The notes under the pieces were generated by a model. The model searched no databases. It was not told the DNA's origin and saw nothing but the letters and a program-made list of their open reading frames with translations. From an uncultured Lachnospiraceae bacterium (lineage in GTDB: Bacteria > Bacillota > Clostridia > Lachnospirales > Lachnospiraceae), in assembly GCA_900546325.1 (NCBI GenBank), contig URCR01000041.1:1-26698 (forward strand): 26,698 nucleotides of DNA, given 5' to 3'. The position numbers and the translations under genes were made by a program. Positions 1-8,609 of the stretch are shown in pieces (position 1 is the first letter of the stretch; each line of letters begins with the position of its first letter).

Positions 1-57
1 CTGCCTCTTAACGAGGTGGTGGTATTGCTAAAAATCATCAAGTCATTACACTAGTAT

Positions 58-477
58 TTATATGTAAATTATAGCAGTGCAAAAAATGCTCTTATGATTT
101 TTAATTAAATTTTCAATAACAGGTTCTATCTTCTCCTCTGTATAATATGACATCCCATCAAGTCTATTATATTCGAGTTCATCATAATACTGCTCACTTA
201 TTTCTGTTCCAGGAAGAAAATTCAAACATGACATATTTATATTCATGGTTATAGACTTATTTAATACATTATGCAATTCCATTTAATAATTCAAATCGCT
301 CTTCCCCACTCTAATATTGCCCAGTATGTTTTTTTCACCCTCGCCCATTCCTACATAATCAATAAAAGAAAACTCTTTTAATGTCTCTTCTGCAACTAAA
401 GTAGCATGAGGACCAGACAAAATCAATTTTGTTGAGGGAGAAATTTCTTTTAATAATTTTCCTACAAGTATTGCCAA
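58..477 (-). pseudogene. Fragments of a B12-binding radical-SAM-like protein
   Basis: Two pieces lie in one frame, separated by a single TAA at 283-285. The upstream piece (477 to 286) carries SGPHAT followed by IDYVGMGEGE, which matches the middle and end of the cobalamin-binding domain that precedes many radical SAM domains. The downstream piece (282 to 58) carries FLPGTEISE, which resembles the PGT segment near the end of such proteins. The first part of the B12 domain and the whole CxxxCxxC radical SAM core are absent, and stop codons sit directly before the first piece. An internally deleted, dead gene is the simplest reading. It lies downstream of the ABC exporter on the same strand, so the two may once have formed one biosynthesis and export cluster. 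The family call rests on short motifs only. Confidence 0.5.
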
Positions 478-571
478 ATGTTATTATCACTGCTCTGCCT
501 TTCTAAAGTCTTTAAAACTTTCAATATTATCAAATATTGTAACCTTATGCAAAAATTTACCACTTATAAAC

Positions 572-2176
572 TTATTTTTTATTACTTAAATTCAATACTT
601 GATCATATTTCATTATTAATTCATTCGAATGCTTATGTGCAATATGGATAATAATCTTATTATCCAATTCCAATATTTGTTCCTCGACTTTATATGCATT
701 ATCATCGTCAAGTGATGAGAGAATTTCATCAAAAATAATGATGCTCTTATTTTCCAACAATACTCTTGCCAACCCAATGCGTGCACGCTCGCCACCGGAA
801 ACCTGCAAAACTTCGTTATTAATTTTACTATAAATTCCCTCTTTTTTTGAATTTACAAATTTCATTAATTGTGCTTTTTTTATTACCTCTTTTACTTCCT
901 CATCCGTATGTGTATTTAATAAATCCACATTATTTCTAATACTATCATCAAATATAAACACATCCTGTGGTACTAATCCAATATTTTTATATCTTTCTCT
1001 TTCATTCATTTTATATTTATCAAAAAGAATTTCTCCTGCAGTAACACTTATAACTCCCGTAATTAACTTAATTAGCGTCGATTTACCACTACCACTTTCG
1101 CCTATAATTAAATACTTCTTATCATTTTTAAAGGAATACGAAAACTGTGAAAAGACAAAATCCTGTTTTCCGGGATATTTATATGTAATATTGTTCAATA
1201 TCAGTTCTTCAACTTTATGCTGGTATTGAGAATCATTTGTATGCAGATTATTAATACCGGCACAAAGTTCTTCCTTAAGTTCTATATTTATATTTTTTAA
1301 GGAAACACAAGATACTGTTGCGTTAATTAATTTTATAACAGGTTCATTTACATATGACAATAGTTGTATCAGTGCAATAAACTCCCCGATTCCTATTAAT
1401 TTCCTTAACATCAGTACAAAACTGATTCCAATTCCTCCAATCTGCGATAAAACTACACACATATTAGCGAAACTCCCGCTTACGTTATTCAGTATACAAA
1501 TTTTTTGATTATATTTATTCGTTTTATCAAAATAATTGTTTAATTTATCAGCATATATTCTTTCAGCAATATTAAATTTAATAACATCAAAACCCGCTAA
1601 AAACTCCTTCAATTTTACAACCATTTTACTATCTTGATTCAAAAAATTCTCATAAGATTTTCCAATTATTTTGGGAAAAATTATATTATTTAAAATTAGT
1701 GGAATCAAAAATATAATGCACACAAAACCTGCCGTCATATTCATATAAAAAACAAGAAACAATATACAAAATAATTCTATTATTTGTTGCATAATATTCC
1801 ACAGTGGATCATAAAAACCGCTCTGCCATGCATCTACTTTTTTTAAAACATAGTTATAGTACTCCCCACTATCCTTTTTATGAAATTCACCAGGCGTTTT
1901 TCTCAATATTGCTTCAAACATATCTTTTCGAACGTTATTCATTTCAATATTAGATACATATCCTTTTGCAATGTGGCTTACACTGGCAAAAAACAACGAA
2001 ACTATAACTATAACTATCTCAATATAAAAATCAGAGAATTTTATATTGAGAGGGTTCATACCATATATGGAATTGAGTGAAATAAATGCGTATGCAATCA
2101 GCGGTTGAGAAATAGCCCCCATAAGTATAGCCACAATCATTAATATGGTATATTTATTTATAAAGTATTTTTTCAT
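572..2176 (-). CDS. ABC exporter, fused membrane and ATPase domains
   Basis: This is a 534-residue half-transporter with the membrane domain first and the nucleotide-binding domain second, the usual exporter layout. Hydrophobic segments occur near residues 9-35, 50-68, 130-165 and 235-275. The ATPase part is complete: Walker A GESGSGKST (359-367), Q-loop Gln404, signature VSGGERARIG from 459, Walker B IIIFDE (479-484), D-loop SSLD and switch His514. It should work as a homodimer exporting a peptide, lipid or drug; the substrate cannot be read from the sequence. The ATG at 2176 is the first in frame, and its upstream AGGATTGG is poorly spaced. The gene is very AT-rich compared with genes after 3.5 kb and is flanked by gene and IS debris, which suggests transfer. 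A peptide exporter left over from a decayed biosynthetic cluster is possible but unproven. Confidence 0.88.
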   Translation of the reverse strand: MKKYFINKYTILMIVAILMGAISQPLIAYAFISLNSIYGMNPLNIKFSDFYIEIVIVIVSLFFASVSHIAKGYVSNIEMNNVRKDMFEAILRKTPGEFHKKDSGEYYNYVLKKVDAWQSGFYDPLWNIMQQIIELFCILFLVFYMNMTAGFVCIIFLIPLILNNIIFPKIIGKSYENFLNQDSKMVVKLKEFLAGFDVIKFNIAERIYADKLNNYFDKTNKYNQKICILNNVSGSFANMCVVLSQIGGIGISFVLMLRKLIGIGEFIALIQLLSYVNEPVIKLINATVSCVSLKNINIELKEELCAGINNLHTNDSQYQHKVEELILNNITYKYPGKQDFVFSQFSYSFKNDKKYLIIGESGSGKSTLIKLITGVISVTAGEILFDKYKMNERERYKNIGLVPQDVFIFDDSIRNNVDLLNTHTDEEVKEVIKKAQLMKFVNSKKEGIYSKINNEVLQVSGGERARIGLARVLLENKSIIIFDEILSSLDDDNAYKVEEQILELDNKIIIHIAHKHSNELIMKYDQVLNLSNKK

Positions 2177-2188
2177 ATTGTCACATAT

Positions 2189-2218
2189 AATCCAATCCTA
2201 TTAGAAAGTGATTGGATT
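2189..2218. repeat. Inverted repeat before the ABC exporter start
   Basis: Two perfect 9-base arms, AATCCAATC (2189-2197) and GATTGGATT (2210-2218), are separated by 12 bases. The repeat begins 12 bases upstream of the exporter ATG, so on the minus strand it would fold in the leader and sequester the AGGATTGG segment that is the only purine-rich stretch before the gene. It could be a leader hairpin, an operator or a relic of an IS end. On the plus strand it is followed by TTTT, so weak termination is also possible. Confidence 0.5.
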
Positions 2219-2301
2219 TTCCCTTCCTCTCAGGTTCTACTGGGTAATTCAATCCTAATCTGATATATTTACTTAAGCACTGTGGATCTGTATCTATTTT
2301 A

Positions 2302-2450
2302 TTACAGCTTTGGCGGTATCGCCACGCTTAGATGTACATGATCTACATATACTGCTCCCTCAATAATTTCTACATTCTTATATTTACATAATATACCGAT
2401 GAGTTCTCTCATATTTTCTTTTATCCATGCAATACTTTCTTACGATACTT
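2302..2450 (-). pseudogene. IS200/IS605-type TnpA transposase remnant
   Basis: Reading the minus strand from 2450 gives KYRKKVLHG and then a stop. One frame over, starting at the overlapping TGG codon, the reading continues as WIKENMRELIGILCKYKN, then VEIIEGAVYVDHVHLSVAIPPKL and a stop at 2302-2304. The order KYR, VEII and DHVHL followed by IPPK is the hallmark of IS200-family Y1 transposases; HVH (codons at 2332-2340) is the HUH metal-binding motif. The catalytic tyrosine region and the C-terminus are missing, and there is at least one frameshift. Further upstream (2451-2592) a 48-codon frame beginning at an ATG stays open but has no family I can name. Confidence 0.72.
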
Positions 2451-2819
2451 TTAAATAAAAACTTAAAGCATAATATTCATTGTCTAAATCTATTTTCTTA
2501 TAACATCTCGAATATGTCATAATAATCTTTCTATCCCCAAATGTAATCAGCTTCTTTTGTACATAGAATATGCCTTTTTTATCCATAAGTCAATAACTTT
2601 TTCCTTGAGTTTCCGCAGTTTTATTCACAGACTCCCTAATTAGTCTTGCTAATTATACACAGCTTTCAAAAAATGCAAAAAATATAAGGAATCCCAATCC
2701 TTTTTATTAAAAAATTTAAGTAACAAAACAAAAATCTACTAAACAAAAGAAAGGGGATTCCCCATCTTTAGGATTTAGCACTATATTATTTTGGACTTTT
2801 TTTCATATAGATTTTCATT
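2451..2819. other. AT-rich gap between the two IS remnants
   Basis: No intact gene is visible. The left part holds the unnamed 48-codon minus-strand frame described with the TnpA remnant. The arms GGAATCCC (2688-2695) and GGGATTCC (2754-2761) are perfect inverses, and 2753-2763 is itself a near palindrome, GGGGATTCCCC. These could mark an end of the IS1634-like element to the right, but no target-site duplication can be assigned because the right end is lost. Confidence 0.4.
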
Positions 2820-2845
2820 AGCTGGCATAAATGCTGGCTTTTTTT
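2820..2845 (+). terminator. Terminator-like hairpin just before the IS1634-like transposase
   Basis: AGCTGGCAT (2820-2828) pairs with ATGCTGGCT (2831-2839) through seven Watson-Crick and two G-U pairs, and is followed by a T run to 2845. It ends one base before the former transposase ATG (2847). Many insertion sequences carry such a hairpin to block read-through transcription from outside, and that is the likely role here. Confidence 0.55.
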
Positions 2846-2846
2846 G

Positions 2847-3496
2847 ATGTAAACAAACAATAAAAAAGGAACTTATCTACAGATCTATGAAAGTTATTAT
2901 GATCCAGAACGCAAAGATGGTGCCCACCGTTCCTATAAACCAATTGGCTACGTTCATCAACTGCAGGCAGAAGGCATCGATGATCCGATTGCTTTTTATA
3001 AAGATGAAGTTCAAAAACTGAATCAGGAACTCAAAAAAAGAAACAAGATGAAAAAGCACGCCAAATATCAGAGGAGTCACCCGAAAAACTCCTTGGATAT
3101 TTCCCTTTGAAAAACCTGTGCAATTCCCTGAGATGTAAAAATTATATTGACCTTATGCAGACTGCTACCGGTTTTCGATTCAACATCTTTGACATGATGT
3201 CTGCTCTTGTTTATGCAAGAGTTGTCCATCCCTGCTCAAAATTAAAAACATATATCGAGGTAATTCCAAAACTATTCGAAAAATATGATTTCTCCCTTGA
3301 CCAGCTCTATTCCGGTCTTGGATACATCGGCTCTGAATACGAAAAGATTATCGAAATTTTTAATCATCAAGTGGCTTTAAAATATCCTTTTGATACTTCC
3401 CACAGTTACTTTGATTGCACAAACTTCTATTTTGAGATTGACCGGGAAGATGATTTCAGACCGAAAGGACCATCAAAAGAAAAAAAGAATCAATAA
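2847..3496 (+). pseudogene. IS1634-like DDE transposase, truncated and frameshifted
   Basis: The plus strand encodes the N-terminal half of a DDE transposase of the IS1634 type: TYLQIYESYYDPE, then SYKPIGYVHQLQ, then (one frame over) EKLLGYFPLKNL, TGFRFNIFDMM and SYFDCTNFYFE, ending at KGPSKE. Three lesions are visible. The ATG at 2847 is followed directly by TAA. A one-base frame change falls at the run of seven A (3033-3039). The coding frame ends at 3496, right after KGPSKE, where family members continue for several hundred residues. The rest of the transposase and the right end of the element are gone, so it cannot move on its own. The family name comes from recognised motifs; the broader IS4-like DDE clan is certain enough. 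Confidence 0.8.
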
Positions 3497-3518
3497 ATTA
3501 TATTATTACGCATCTATG

Positions 3519-5270
3519 TCATATATTTTGTGTCCTACCTGGTATACTCTCCTCTAAACACAATGCCCCATACCCCACCTGCGGATTTGGATATTCCGTA
3601 AATCCCGGCAACGGTCTTGCGCCTCTCCTGAGATATGCTTTCACTTTTTCCCCATATAGATACAGATCATTTCCCCGCACGATCCCCCACTCCATCATAA
3701 GCGCCGCCGCTCCGGATACAAACGGTGTCGCAAAGGATGTTCCGGTGAATGTCTGATAAATTCCGGACGGTGTCGGCGCTGTGATATTAACCCCGGGAGC
3801 CACAAGATCCGGTTTATTTTCTTCTCCTGCCACAAGCCCTCCTCTTCCCGAAAAATCTGCATAGGCAAATGTCAGTGGGTCATAGGCTCCCACACTGATC
3901 ACCCGCTGTGAAGTAGACGGGATTGTCAATGTCCCCCTCTCAGTCGGGTAGCGGAATGCAGTTCCTCTGTTTAAGACGTTCTCACTCGGAAGCCATAAAT
4001 CATACTCCCCGGTCACAATTTTTCTCGGAGTCAGGACAAACTGCCATATGCCCGGTGTAATGTAGGAATCTCTTGGAAGAAACTCGATAAAAATCTCCTG
4101 TGAGACATGAAACGGGCTTGGCTCGCCGTAATATAGCAGGATCTCCGTATCTCCTACGACAAAACGCTGTGTACCGATCACCTCCTGTATCGGTCCGATC
4201 TGCACACCTGCCGGAGAAATCAGAGAGATATCCACAATGTCATGGTAACTTTTCCATATCTGCACATTGATCGCCGTCTCCTGTGTCTGCACAGCGAGCG
4301 GAATCCGCTCTTCTGTATTCTCTTTGAGGATTCCTGATGTATGCCCCGCACTTGCCCCTTCATTTCCCATGCCGATGCAGATCACACTCTTCCACAAGTT
4401 TGCAATATCCGCAATAAACCGCTCCACCAGACTTGTTCCGGTGTGCGAACCGTATGTATTTCCAAAGCTGATATTGATCGCGACAGGTCTTCCCGCTCTC
4501 TGGGCCTGCTTTACCACATAGTCGATTGCCTGCATCAGTTCCGTCGTTCTTGGAAATCCTTCCTCCCGCGGTGTGCCAAGCTTGACGACAAGAATCCCGC
4601 TCTCAGATGCAACTCCCTGATAGCGGGCTCCTTCACTTCCTCTTCCGTTTCCTGCCGCAATTCCCGCCACGGCAGTCCCATGTCCGGATCGATCTTCACT
4701 GGGCACAATTTGCATTCGTTCTGCCCGATTCTCCTGCCGCAGTGCCTCGTCGATCTTCTCCTTCGTGTATTCCGTTCCCTGCACATAGCCTTCCGGCGGA
4801 TTTCCGGGAATCGTCTGATCCCAAAGTGCATAAATTCTCGTCGTTCCGTCTGCATTCCGAAAATCCGGATTCGCGTAATCAATCCCCGAATCAATGACTG
4901 CCACAAACACTCCGGCCCCATAAAGTTTTGGCGGCCTGATTTGTACCGATGTAATGCAGGACACTCTTCTTCCATTTTCCACTTGAAAAAACAATCTCTT
5001 TGGCTTCTCAATATACTCTACCGCCGCAAGCTCCGCCAGCGCTTCCAAACGGTCTTCCCGGACAGTCACAATCGCAAACTCATTGCTCAATTCTACGACA
5101 CTCTCCGCGATTTCCCTGACCTGCCCAAGCGTCCCCGAATATTTTATGATCACTTCCCATGTCCGTGCGACCGGATAATAGCCGACATCCAGTTCCAGAG
5201 ATTTTTCCCTCTCTTCTTCACTTGCGTTCAGTGCCAGATTTAACAGATTTTCAATTTTCTGGTCTGCCAT
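3519..5270 (-). CDS. S8 subtilisin-like serine peptidase, Csp-type
   Basis: The 583-residue protein has the complete subtilase triad: Asp127 in VAVIDSGID, His197 in SGHGTAVAG and Ser512 in GTSFATP, with oxyanion Asn303 in MGNEG. Residues 1 to about 110 look like a prodomain (EVIIKYSGTL, then AIVTVREDRLEAL), and about 315-440 is a beta-rich insert between the His and Ser blocks. This layout matches the clostridial CspB group, known for processing germination proteins, of which Lachnospiraceae carry several uncharacterised members. There is no signal peptide or membrane segment, so it is probably cytoplasmic or released by another route. GGGGTG lies 6 bases before the ATG. It sits 89 bases after rubrerythrin on the same strand, but shared transcription is not shown. 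The triad is intact, so activity is expected; the substrate is unknown. Confidence 0.9.
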   Translation of the reverse strand: MADQKIENLLNLALNASEEEREKSLELDVGYYPVARTWEVIIKYSGTLGQVREIAESVVELSNEFAIVTVREDRLEALAELAAVEYIEKPKRLFFQVENGRRVSCITSVQIRPPKLYGAGVFVAVIDSGIDYANPDFRNADGTTRIYALWDQTIPGNPPEGYVQGTEYTKEKIDEALRQENRAERMQIVPSEDRSGHGTAVAGIAAGNGRGSEGARYQGVASESGILVVKLGTPREEGFPRTTELMQAIDYVVKQAQRAGRPVAINISFGNTYGSHTGTSLVERFIADIANLWKSVICIGMGNEGASAGHTSGILKENTEERIPLAVQTQETAINVQIWKSYHDIVDISLISPAGVQIGPIQEVIGTQRFVVGDTEILLYYGEPSPFHVSQEIFIEFLPRDSYITPGIWQFVLTPRKIVTGEYDLWLPSENVLNRGTAFRYPTERGTLTIPSTSQRVISVGAYDPLTFAYADFSGRGGLVAGEENKPDLVAPGVNITAPTPSGIYQTFTGTSFATPFVSGAAALMMEWGIVRGNDLYLYGEKVKAYLRRGARPLPGFTEYPNPQVGYGALCLEESIPGRTQNI

Positions 5271-5359
5271 ATTATCACCCCATCACACCTTATTCAGATG
5301 TGACGGCAAAAATACCTCTGCGTTTCTCAACGATTCGACAGAACCGTCTCTCTTCCGTT

Positions 5360-5983
5360 TTAATCTTCCTTCTCACTTCCGGCCAGCGCTCCTGTATATG
5401 GTGCAAGTGACAGCGGGATAAAGTATCCTCTCTCATGCCTGCACAACGGACAAATGTCCGGGGCCTTTTCGCCGGAGTGGATATGACCGCAGTTCAGGCA
5501 CATCCATTTTCCTTCGTTTGCCGCACGGAAATAAGAACCATCCTCCAAGAGTCTGGCTATTTTTGCAAATCTTCTCCCGTGAAGTTTTTCTACCTCTGCA
5601 ATCTGAAAGAACGCAGAAGCAACCTCCAGAAATCCTTCTTCTTTTGCCGTCTCTCCAAATGCCTGATACACGTCGTCCGCTTCCTCGAATTCATTATGCT
5701 GAGCCGCCTTCAAAGCCGCAACGATCTGTTCGTTGTCATCGATCGGGTAACCGCCCTGAATCTCGATCGTCTCCCCGGTCATCTCTTTCAACAGTCCATA
5801 AAACCGCTCTGCATGGGCCCGCTCCTGCTCTGCCGTAAATAAGAAAATCTTTTCGACTGCATATAATCCCTGCCTGCGCGCAAGCTCTGCCCCAAATGTA
5901 TATCGGTTTCTGGCCTGGCTCTCCCCCGCAAATGCTTTCATCAGGTTTTCCTTTGTTCTGCTGTTTTTCAGACTCTGTGCCAT
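5360..5983 (-). CDS. rbr: Rubrerythrin
   Basis: Rubrerythrin reduces hydrogen peroxide in the cytoplasm of anaerobes with electrons from rubredoxin-type donors. The 207-residue protein has an N-terminal four-helix diiron domain with ligands at Glu21 (AGES), Glu54 and His57 (EQERAH), a Glu in EFEE near 98-101, and Glu132 and His135 (EKLH). A C-terminal rubredoxin-like iron site follows with Cys162, Cys165, Cys178 and Cys181 (CLNC and CPLC). A tail of about 20 residues follows the last Cys pair. The ATG at 5983 is preceded by AGAGGTAGG at good spacing. It fits with the flavodiiron protein at 22968 as an oxygen-defence pair, although the two genes are far apart. Confidence 0.95.
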   Translation of the reverse strand: MAQSLKNSRTKENLMKAFAGESQARNRYTFGAELARRQGLYAVEKIFLFTAEQERAHAERFYGLLKEMTGETIEIQGGYPIDDNEQIVAALKAAQHNEFEEADDVYQAFGETAKEEGFLEVASAFFQIAEVEKLHGRRFAKIARLLEDGSYFRAANEGKWMCLNCGHIHSGEKAPDICPLCRHERGYFIPLSLAPYTGALAGSEKED

Positions 5984-6148
5984 AGTTTCCTACCTCTTTC
6001 TTCTCACATTTTCGCGATTCTCCCACCGCTACACTCAGAAGTATGTTACCATGCACCGCCTTTTATACATTCTTTTCCTGTTCTTCTCTCATTCTCTTCT
6101 CACAGCAAATGTGTTTCCGGCACAACAAGAAACAAAAATGACCGCACT

Positions 6149-7165
6149 TTAATTAAATCCGATGATTCTTCTCGCCACTTCGTACGCAAGCACCGATACT
6201 TTTCTCCCTGAATTTCCCGGAAGATTCATCGTCTGCCCCAGAATACTGTATCGGATCTTCCAATATACGCGGTAATCGACTTCTTTCAGATACTTCCAAA
6301 GTGCCTTTTTCTTTTCCAGATTTTCCTCTGTCTTAGAGCGGATCAGAATAATGGAAGATACCGTCATCATGATCGCAAGATAGTTGATCATGTAATTTCT
6401 CAGTTTTCTGCTGGAAATCTTCCTCATAGAATACATATCGATCATCGTTCTTGTCACATAAAGCTGCTGGTCAATCCGCTTGATCATATTTTTCTCATTG
6501 ACCGACTGATCCTCTCTTCCGATGAAGTACCGGTAAAAGTCTACGTCAAGATAATACAGTGATGCGACATGCGGCAGAGGATAATACACATAAATGTTAT
6601 CCACATAAAACGTATGCTTCGGCAGCTTCAATCCACAATTTCGCAGCAATTCTGTCCGGTAAATCACAGAATGCATCAAAATATACTGCGACAGACGAAA
6701 TCTTCCGATATCTCCCCATGTCATGATACGATCCTGTGGAAGCACATTCCGGTAATGAATCACCTTCTTATTCTTCACTCCAACCTTTTCATATACATAA
6801 TTTGAGATGAGCATGTCCGTCAGACTTCCCTGCTGATACCATCCCTTCAATACCTCCAGAATTTTCTCAAGCGCCGTCTCCTCTACCCAGTCGTCGCTGT
6901 CTACCACTTTAAAATACATGCCGGATGCATGATTCAGCCCTTCATTCACTGCATCCCCATGTCCTCCGTTCTCTTTGTCTACCACTTTTACAATGGTCGG
7001 GTACTCTTTTTCATACCTCCTTGCAATCTCTAAGGTATGGTCTGTCGATCCGTCATTTACAATAATAATCTCCACATCTTCTCCCCCCGGAAGAAGTGAC
7101 TGTACTGCCCGGTCCATATAAGCCTCCGAATTGTAACATGGAATCGCAATGGATAAATATTTCAT
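6149..7165 (-). CDS. Family 2 glycosyltransferase
   Basis: This is a GT-A fold glycosyltransferase that moves a sugar from a nucleotide donor to a surface glycan or lipid; the donor and acceptor are not predictable. The N-terminus LSIAIPCYNSE, then IIIVNDGSTD (Asp38) and VVDSDDW (Asp89, Asp91, Asp92, the metal-binding DxD region) are typical. The C-terminal third is basic and helical without clear membrane spans, so the protein is cytoplasmic or peripheral. I chose the ATG at 7165 because GAGGTGA lies 5 bases upstream; an earlier in-frame ATG at 7210 has no such site. It is transcribed divergently from the phosphofructokinase gene to its right and has no sugar-biosynthesis neighbours. Confidence 0.9.
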   Translation of the reverse strand: MKYLSIAIPCYNSEAYMDRAVQSLLPGGEDVEIIIVNDGSTDHTLEIARRYEKEYPTIVKVVDKENGGHGDAVNEGLNHASGMYFKVVDSDDWVEETALEKILEVLKGWYQQGSLTDMLISNYVYEKVGVKNKKVIHYRNVLPQDRIMTWGDIGRFRLSQYILMHSVIYRTELLRNCGLKLPKHTFYVDNIYVYYPLPHVASLYYLDVDFYRYFIGREDQSVNEKNMIKRIDQQLYVTRTMIDMYSMRKISSRKLRNYMINYLAIMMTVSSIILIRSKTEENLEKKKALWKYLKEVDYRVYWKIRYSILGQTMNLPGNSGRKVSVLAYEVARRIIGFN

Positions 7166-7235
7166 TTCGTTCACCTCATCTATTTTCAATCTTTCCATAG
7201 TATAATCCATTTCCTGATATTTTCCAACAGCTATA

Positions 7236-7264
7236 TTGTAAATTCCTTATATTTCCGATATAGT
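7236..7264 (+). promoter_or_regulatory. Promoter of the first phosphofructokinase gene
   Basis: TTGTAA (7236-7241) and TATAGT (7259-7264) are separated by 17 bases and lie 33 bases before the ATG at 7297, a good sigma-A-type arrangement. GGAGG at 7284-7288 provides the ribosome binding site. Confidence 0.65.
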
Positions 7265-7296
7265 AGAAGCATAATCATTTTTTGGAGGTAATTTAC

Positions 7297-8517
7297 ATGA
7301 AAAATATAATCGTAGGACAGTCCGGCGGACCAACCGCTGTAATCAACGGAAGCCTTTACGGTGTCGTGACCGAAGGACTCCGTCAGACAGATTCCATCGA
7401 GACAGTCTTTGGAATGATCAATGGGATTGAAGGATTTTTAAACGATCAGGTGATGGACATGCGCCCACTTTCAGAAAGCGGAGAATTAGAGCGGATCCGT
7501 ACAACACCGGGGGCATACCTGGGTTCCTGCCGCTATAAGCTGCCGGAAGATCTTACAGATGCTGTCTACCCTCAATTATTTGAGAAATTTTCCGATAAAA
7601 ACATTGGCTGCTTCTTCTATATCGGCGGAAATGACTCGATGGACACTGTCAGCAAGCTTTCCCGCTACGCCGCCTCTGTACAGAGCGATATCCGGTTCAT
7701 CGGTATCCCGAAAACGATCGATAATGACCTTGTCGAAACTGACCACACACCCGGCTTTGGAAGCGCTGCAAAATATGTAGCCTCTACTGTCCGTGAGATC
7801 GCCATCGACGCTTCGGTCTACGACAATAAAAAATCAGTTACCATCGTTGAAATCATGGGACGTCATGCCGGATGGCTGACTGCTGCAAGCGTCCTTGCCC
7901 GCAAATTTGAAAACGACAATCCGGTATTGATCTACCTTCCGGAAGTCGCATTTGACCAGGATGCTTTCATCGAAAAAGTATCAAAAGCACTTGAGACAAC
8001 ACCAAACCTTGTCGTATGTATCTCTGAAGGAATCAATGACGGAAAGGGTACATTTGTGTGCGAGTATGCAAGCGATGTGGGAGTTGACAACTTCGGTCAC
8101 AAGATGCTTACCGGCTCTGGAAAATATCTTGAAAATCTCGTAAAAGAACGGCTTGGCATTAAAGTCCGCTCTGTAGAGCTCAATGTCAGCCAGAGATGTT
8201 CCTCCGCTTGTCTCTCTGCCGCAGACTTAGATGAGGCTGTCTGCGCGGGAACTTACGGTGTACGGGCCGCACTTCGCGGAGAAACCGGAAAAATGGTATC
8301 TTTCCAGAGGGCAAGTGACAAGCCTTATGAACTGACCTACACAACCGCCGATGTGAACAATATCTGCAACAAGGAAAAAGGAGTGCCTCTTTCCTGGATC
8401 ACAAACGATGGCTCTGACATCAGTGAAGATTTCATCCGCTATGCACTGCCGCTGATCCAGGGAAATGTCGAGGTTCCATTTGAGAACGGACTCCCGGCAT
8501 TTGCTTTCCGCAGATAG
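7297..8517 (+). CDS. pfp: 6-phosphofructokinase, PPi-type (copy 1)
   Basis: The enzyme phosphorylates fructose 6-phosphate to the 1,6-bisphosphate in glycolysis. The 406-residue length and two residues mark it as pyrophosphate-dependent: Asp113 in GGNDS and Lys139 in PKTIDND stand where ATP-dependent bacterial enzymes have Gly. Asp142 is the catalytic base, MGRHAG (187-192) contributes to sugar phosphate binding, and GQSGGPTAVIN at the N-terminus forms the phosphate-binding loop. The PPi-type reaction is near equilibrium and can run both ways. The ATG at 7297 is chosen for its GGAGG at an 8-base spacing; an upstream in-frame start at 7282 overlaps that site. A clear paralogue lies at 10158-11396 on the other strand. 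Confidence 0.93.
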   Translation: MKNIIVGQSGGPTAVINGSLYGVVTEGLRQTDSIETVFGMINGIEGFLNDQVMDMRPLSESGELERIRTTPGAYLGSCRYKLPEDLTDAVYPQLFEKFSDKNIGCFFYIGGNDSMDTVSKLSRYAASVQSDIRFIGIPKTIDNDLVETDHTPGFGSAAKYVASTVREIAIDASVYDNKKSVTIVEIMGRHAGWLTAASVLARKFENDNPVLIYLPEVAFDQDAFIEKVSKALETTPNLVVCISEGINDGKGTFVCEYASDVGVDNFGHKMLTGSGKYLENLVKERLGIKVRSVELNVSQRCSSACLSAADLDEAVCAGTYGVRAALRGETGKMVSFQRASDKPYELTYTTADVNNICNKEKGVPLSWITNDGSDISEDFIRYALPLIQGNVEVPFENGLPAFAFRR

Positions 8518-8609
8518 CTTGCTGTCATTCACATTTTGTTCATATTTCTTTCAAATTTTTTTCATTTGATTCACATGATTTCTTCATTTCTATGTCATAT
8601 ACTAAGACT

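Noticed and set aside
1..54. Plus-strand frame open from the window edge to a TAG at 52-54, as if the end of a gene
   Set aside because: Only 17 codons are visible and they match no family I recognise; the DNA at the edge could be any spacer. It is too little to call a gene.
484..600. Minus-strand frame of about 30 codons between the ABC exporter and the radical-SAM fragment
   Set aside because: It has no convincing start or ribosome binding site and no recognisable motif; probably more debris of the decayed locus.
4341..5243. 300-codon plus-strand open frame inside the subtilisin gene
   Set aside because: The opposite strand encodes a full subtilase with its triad; this frame is an antisense shadow with unusual Cys/Arg/His-rich composition and no ribosome binding site.
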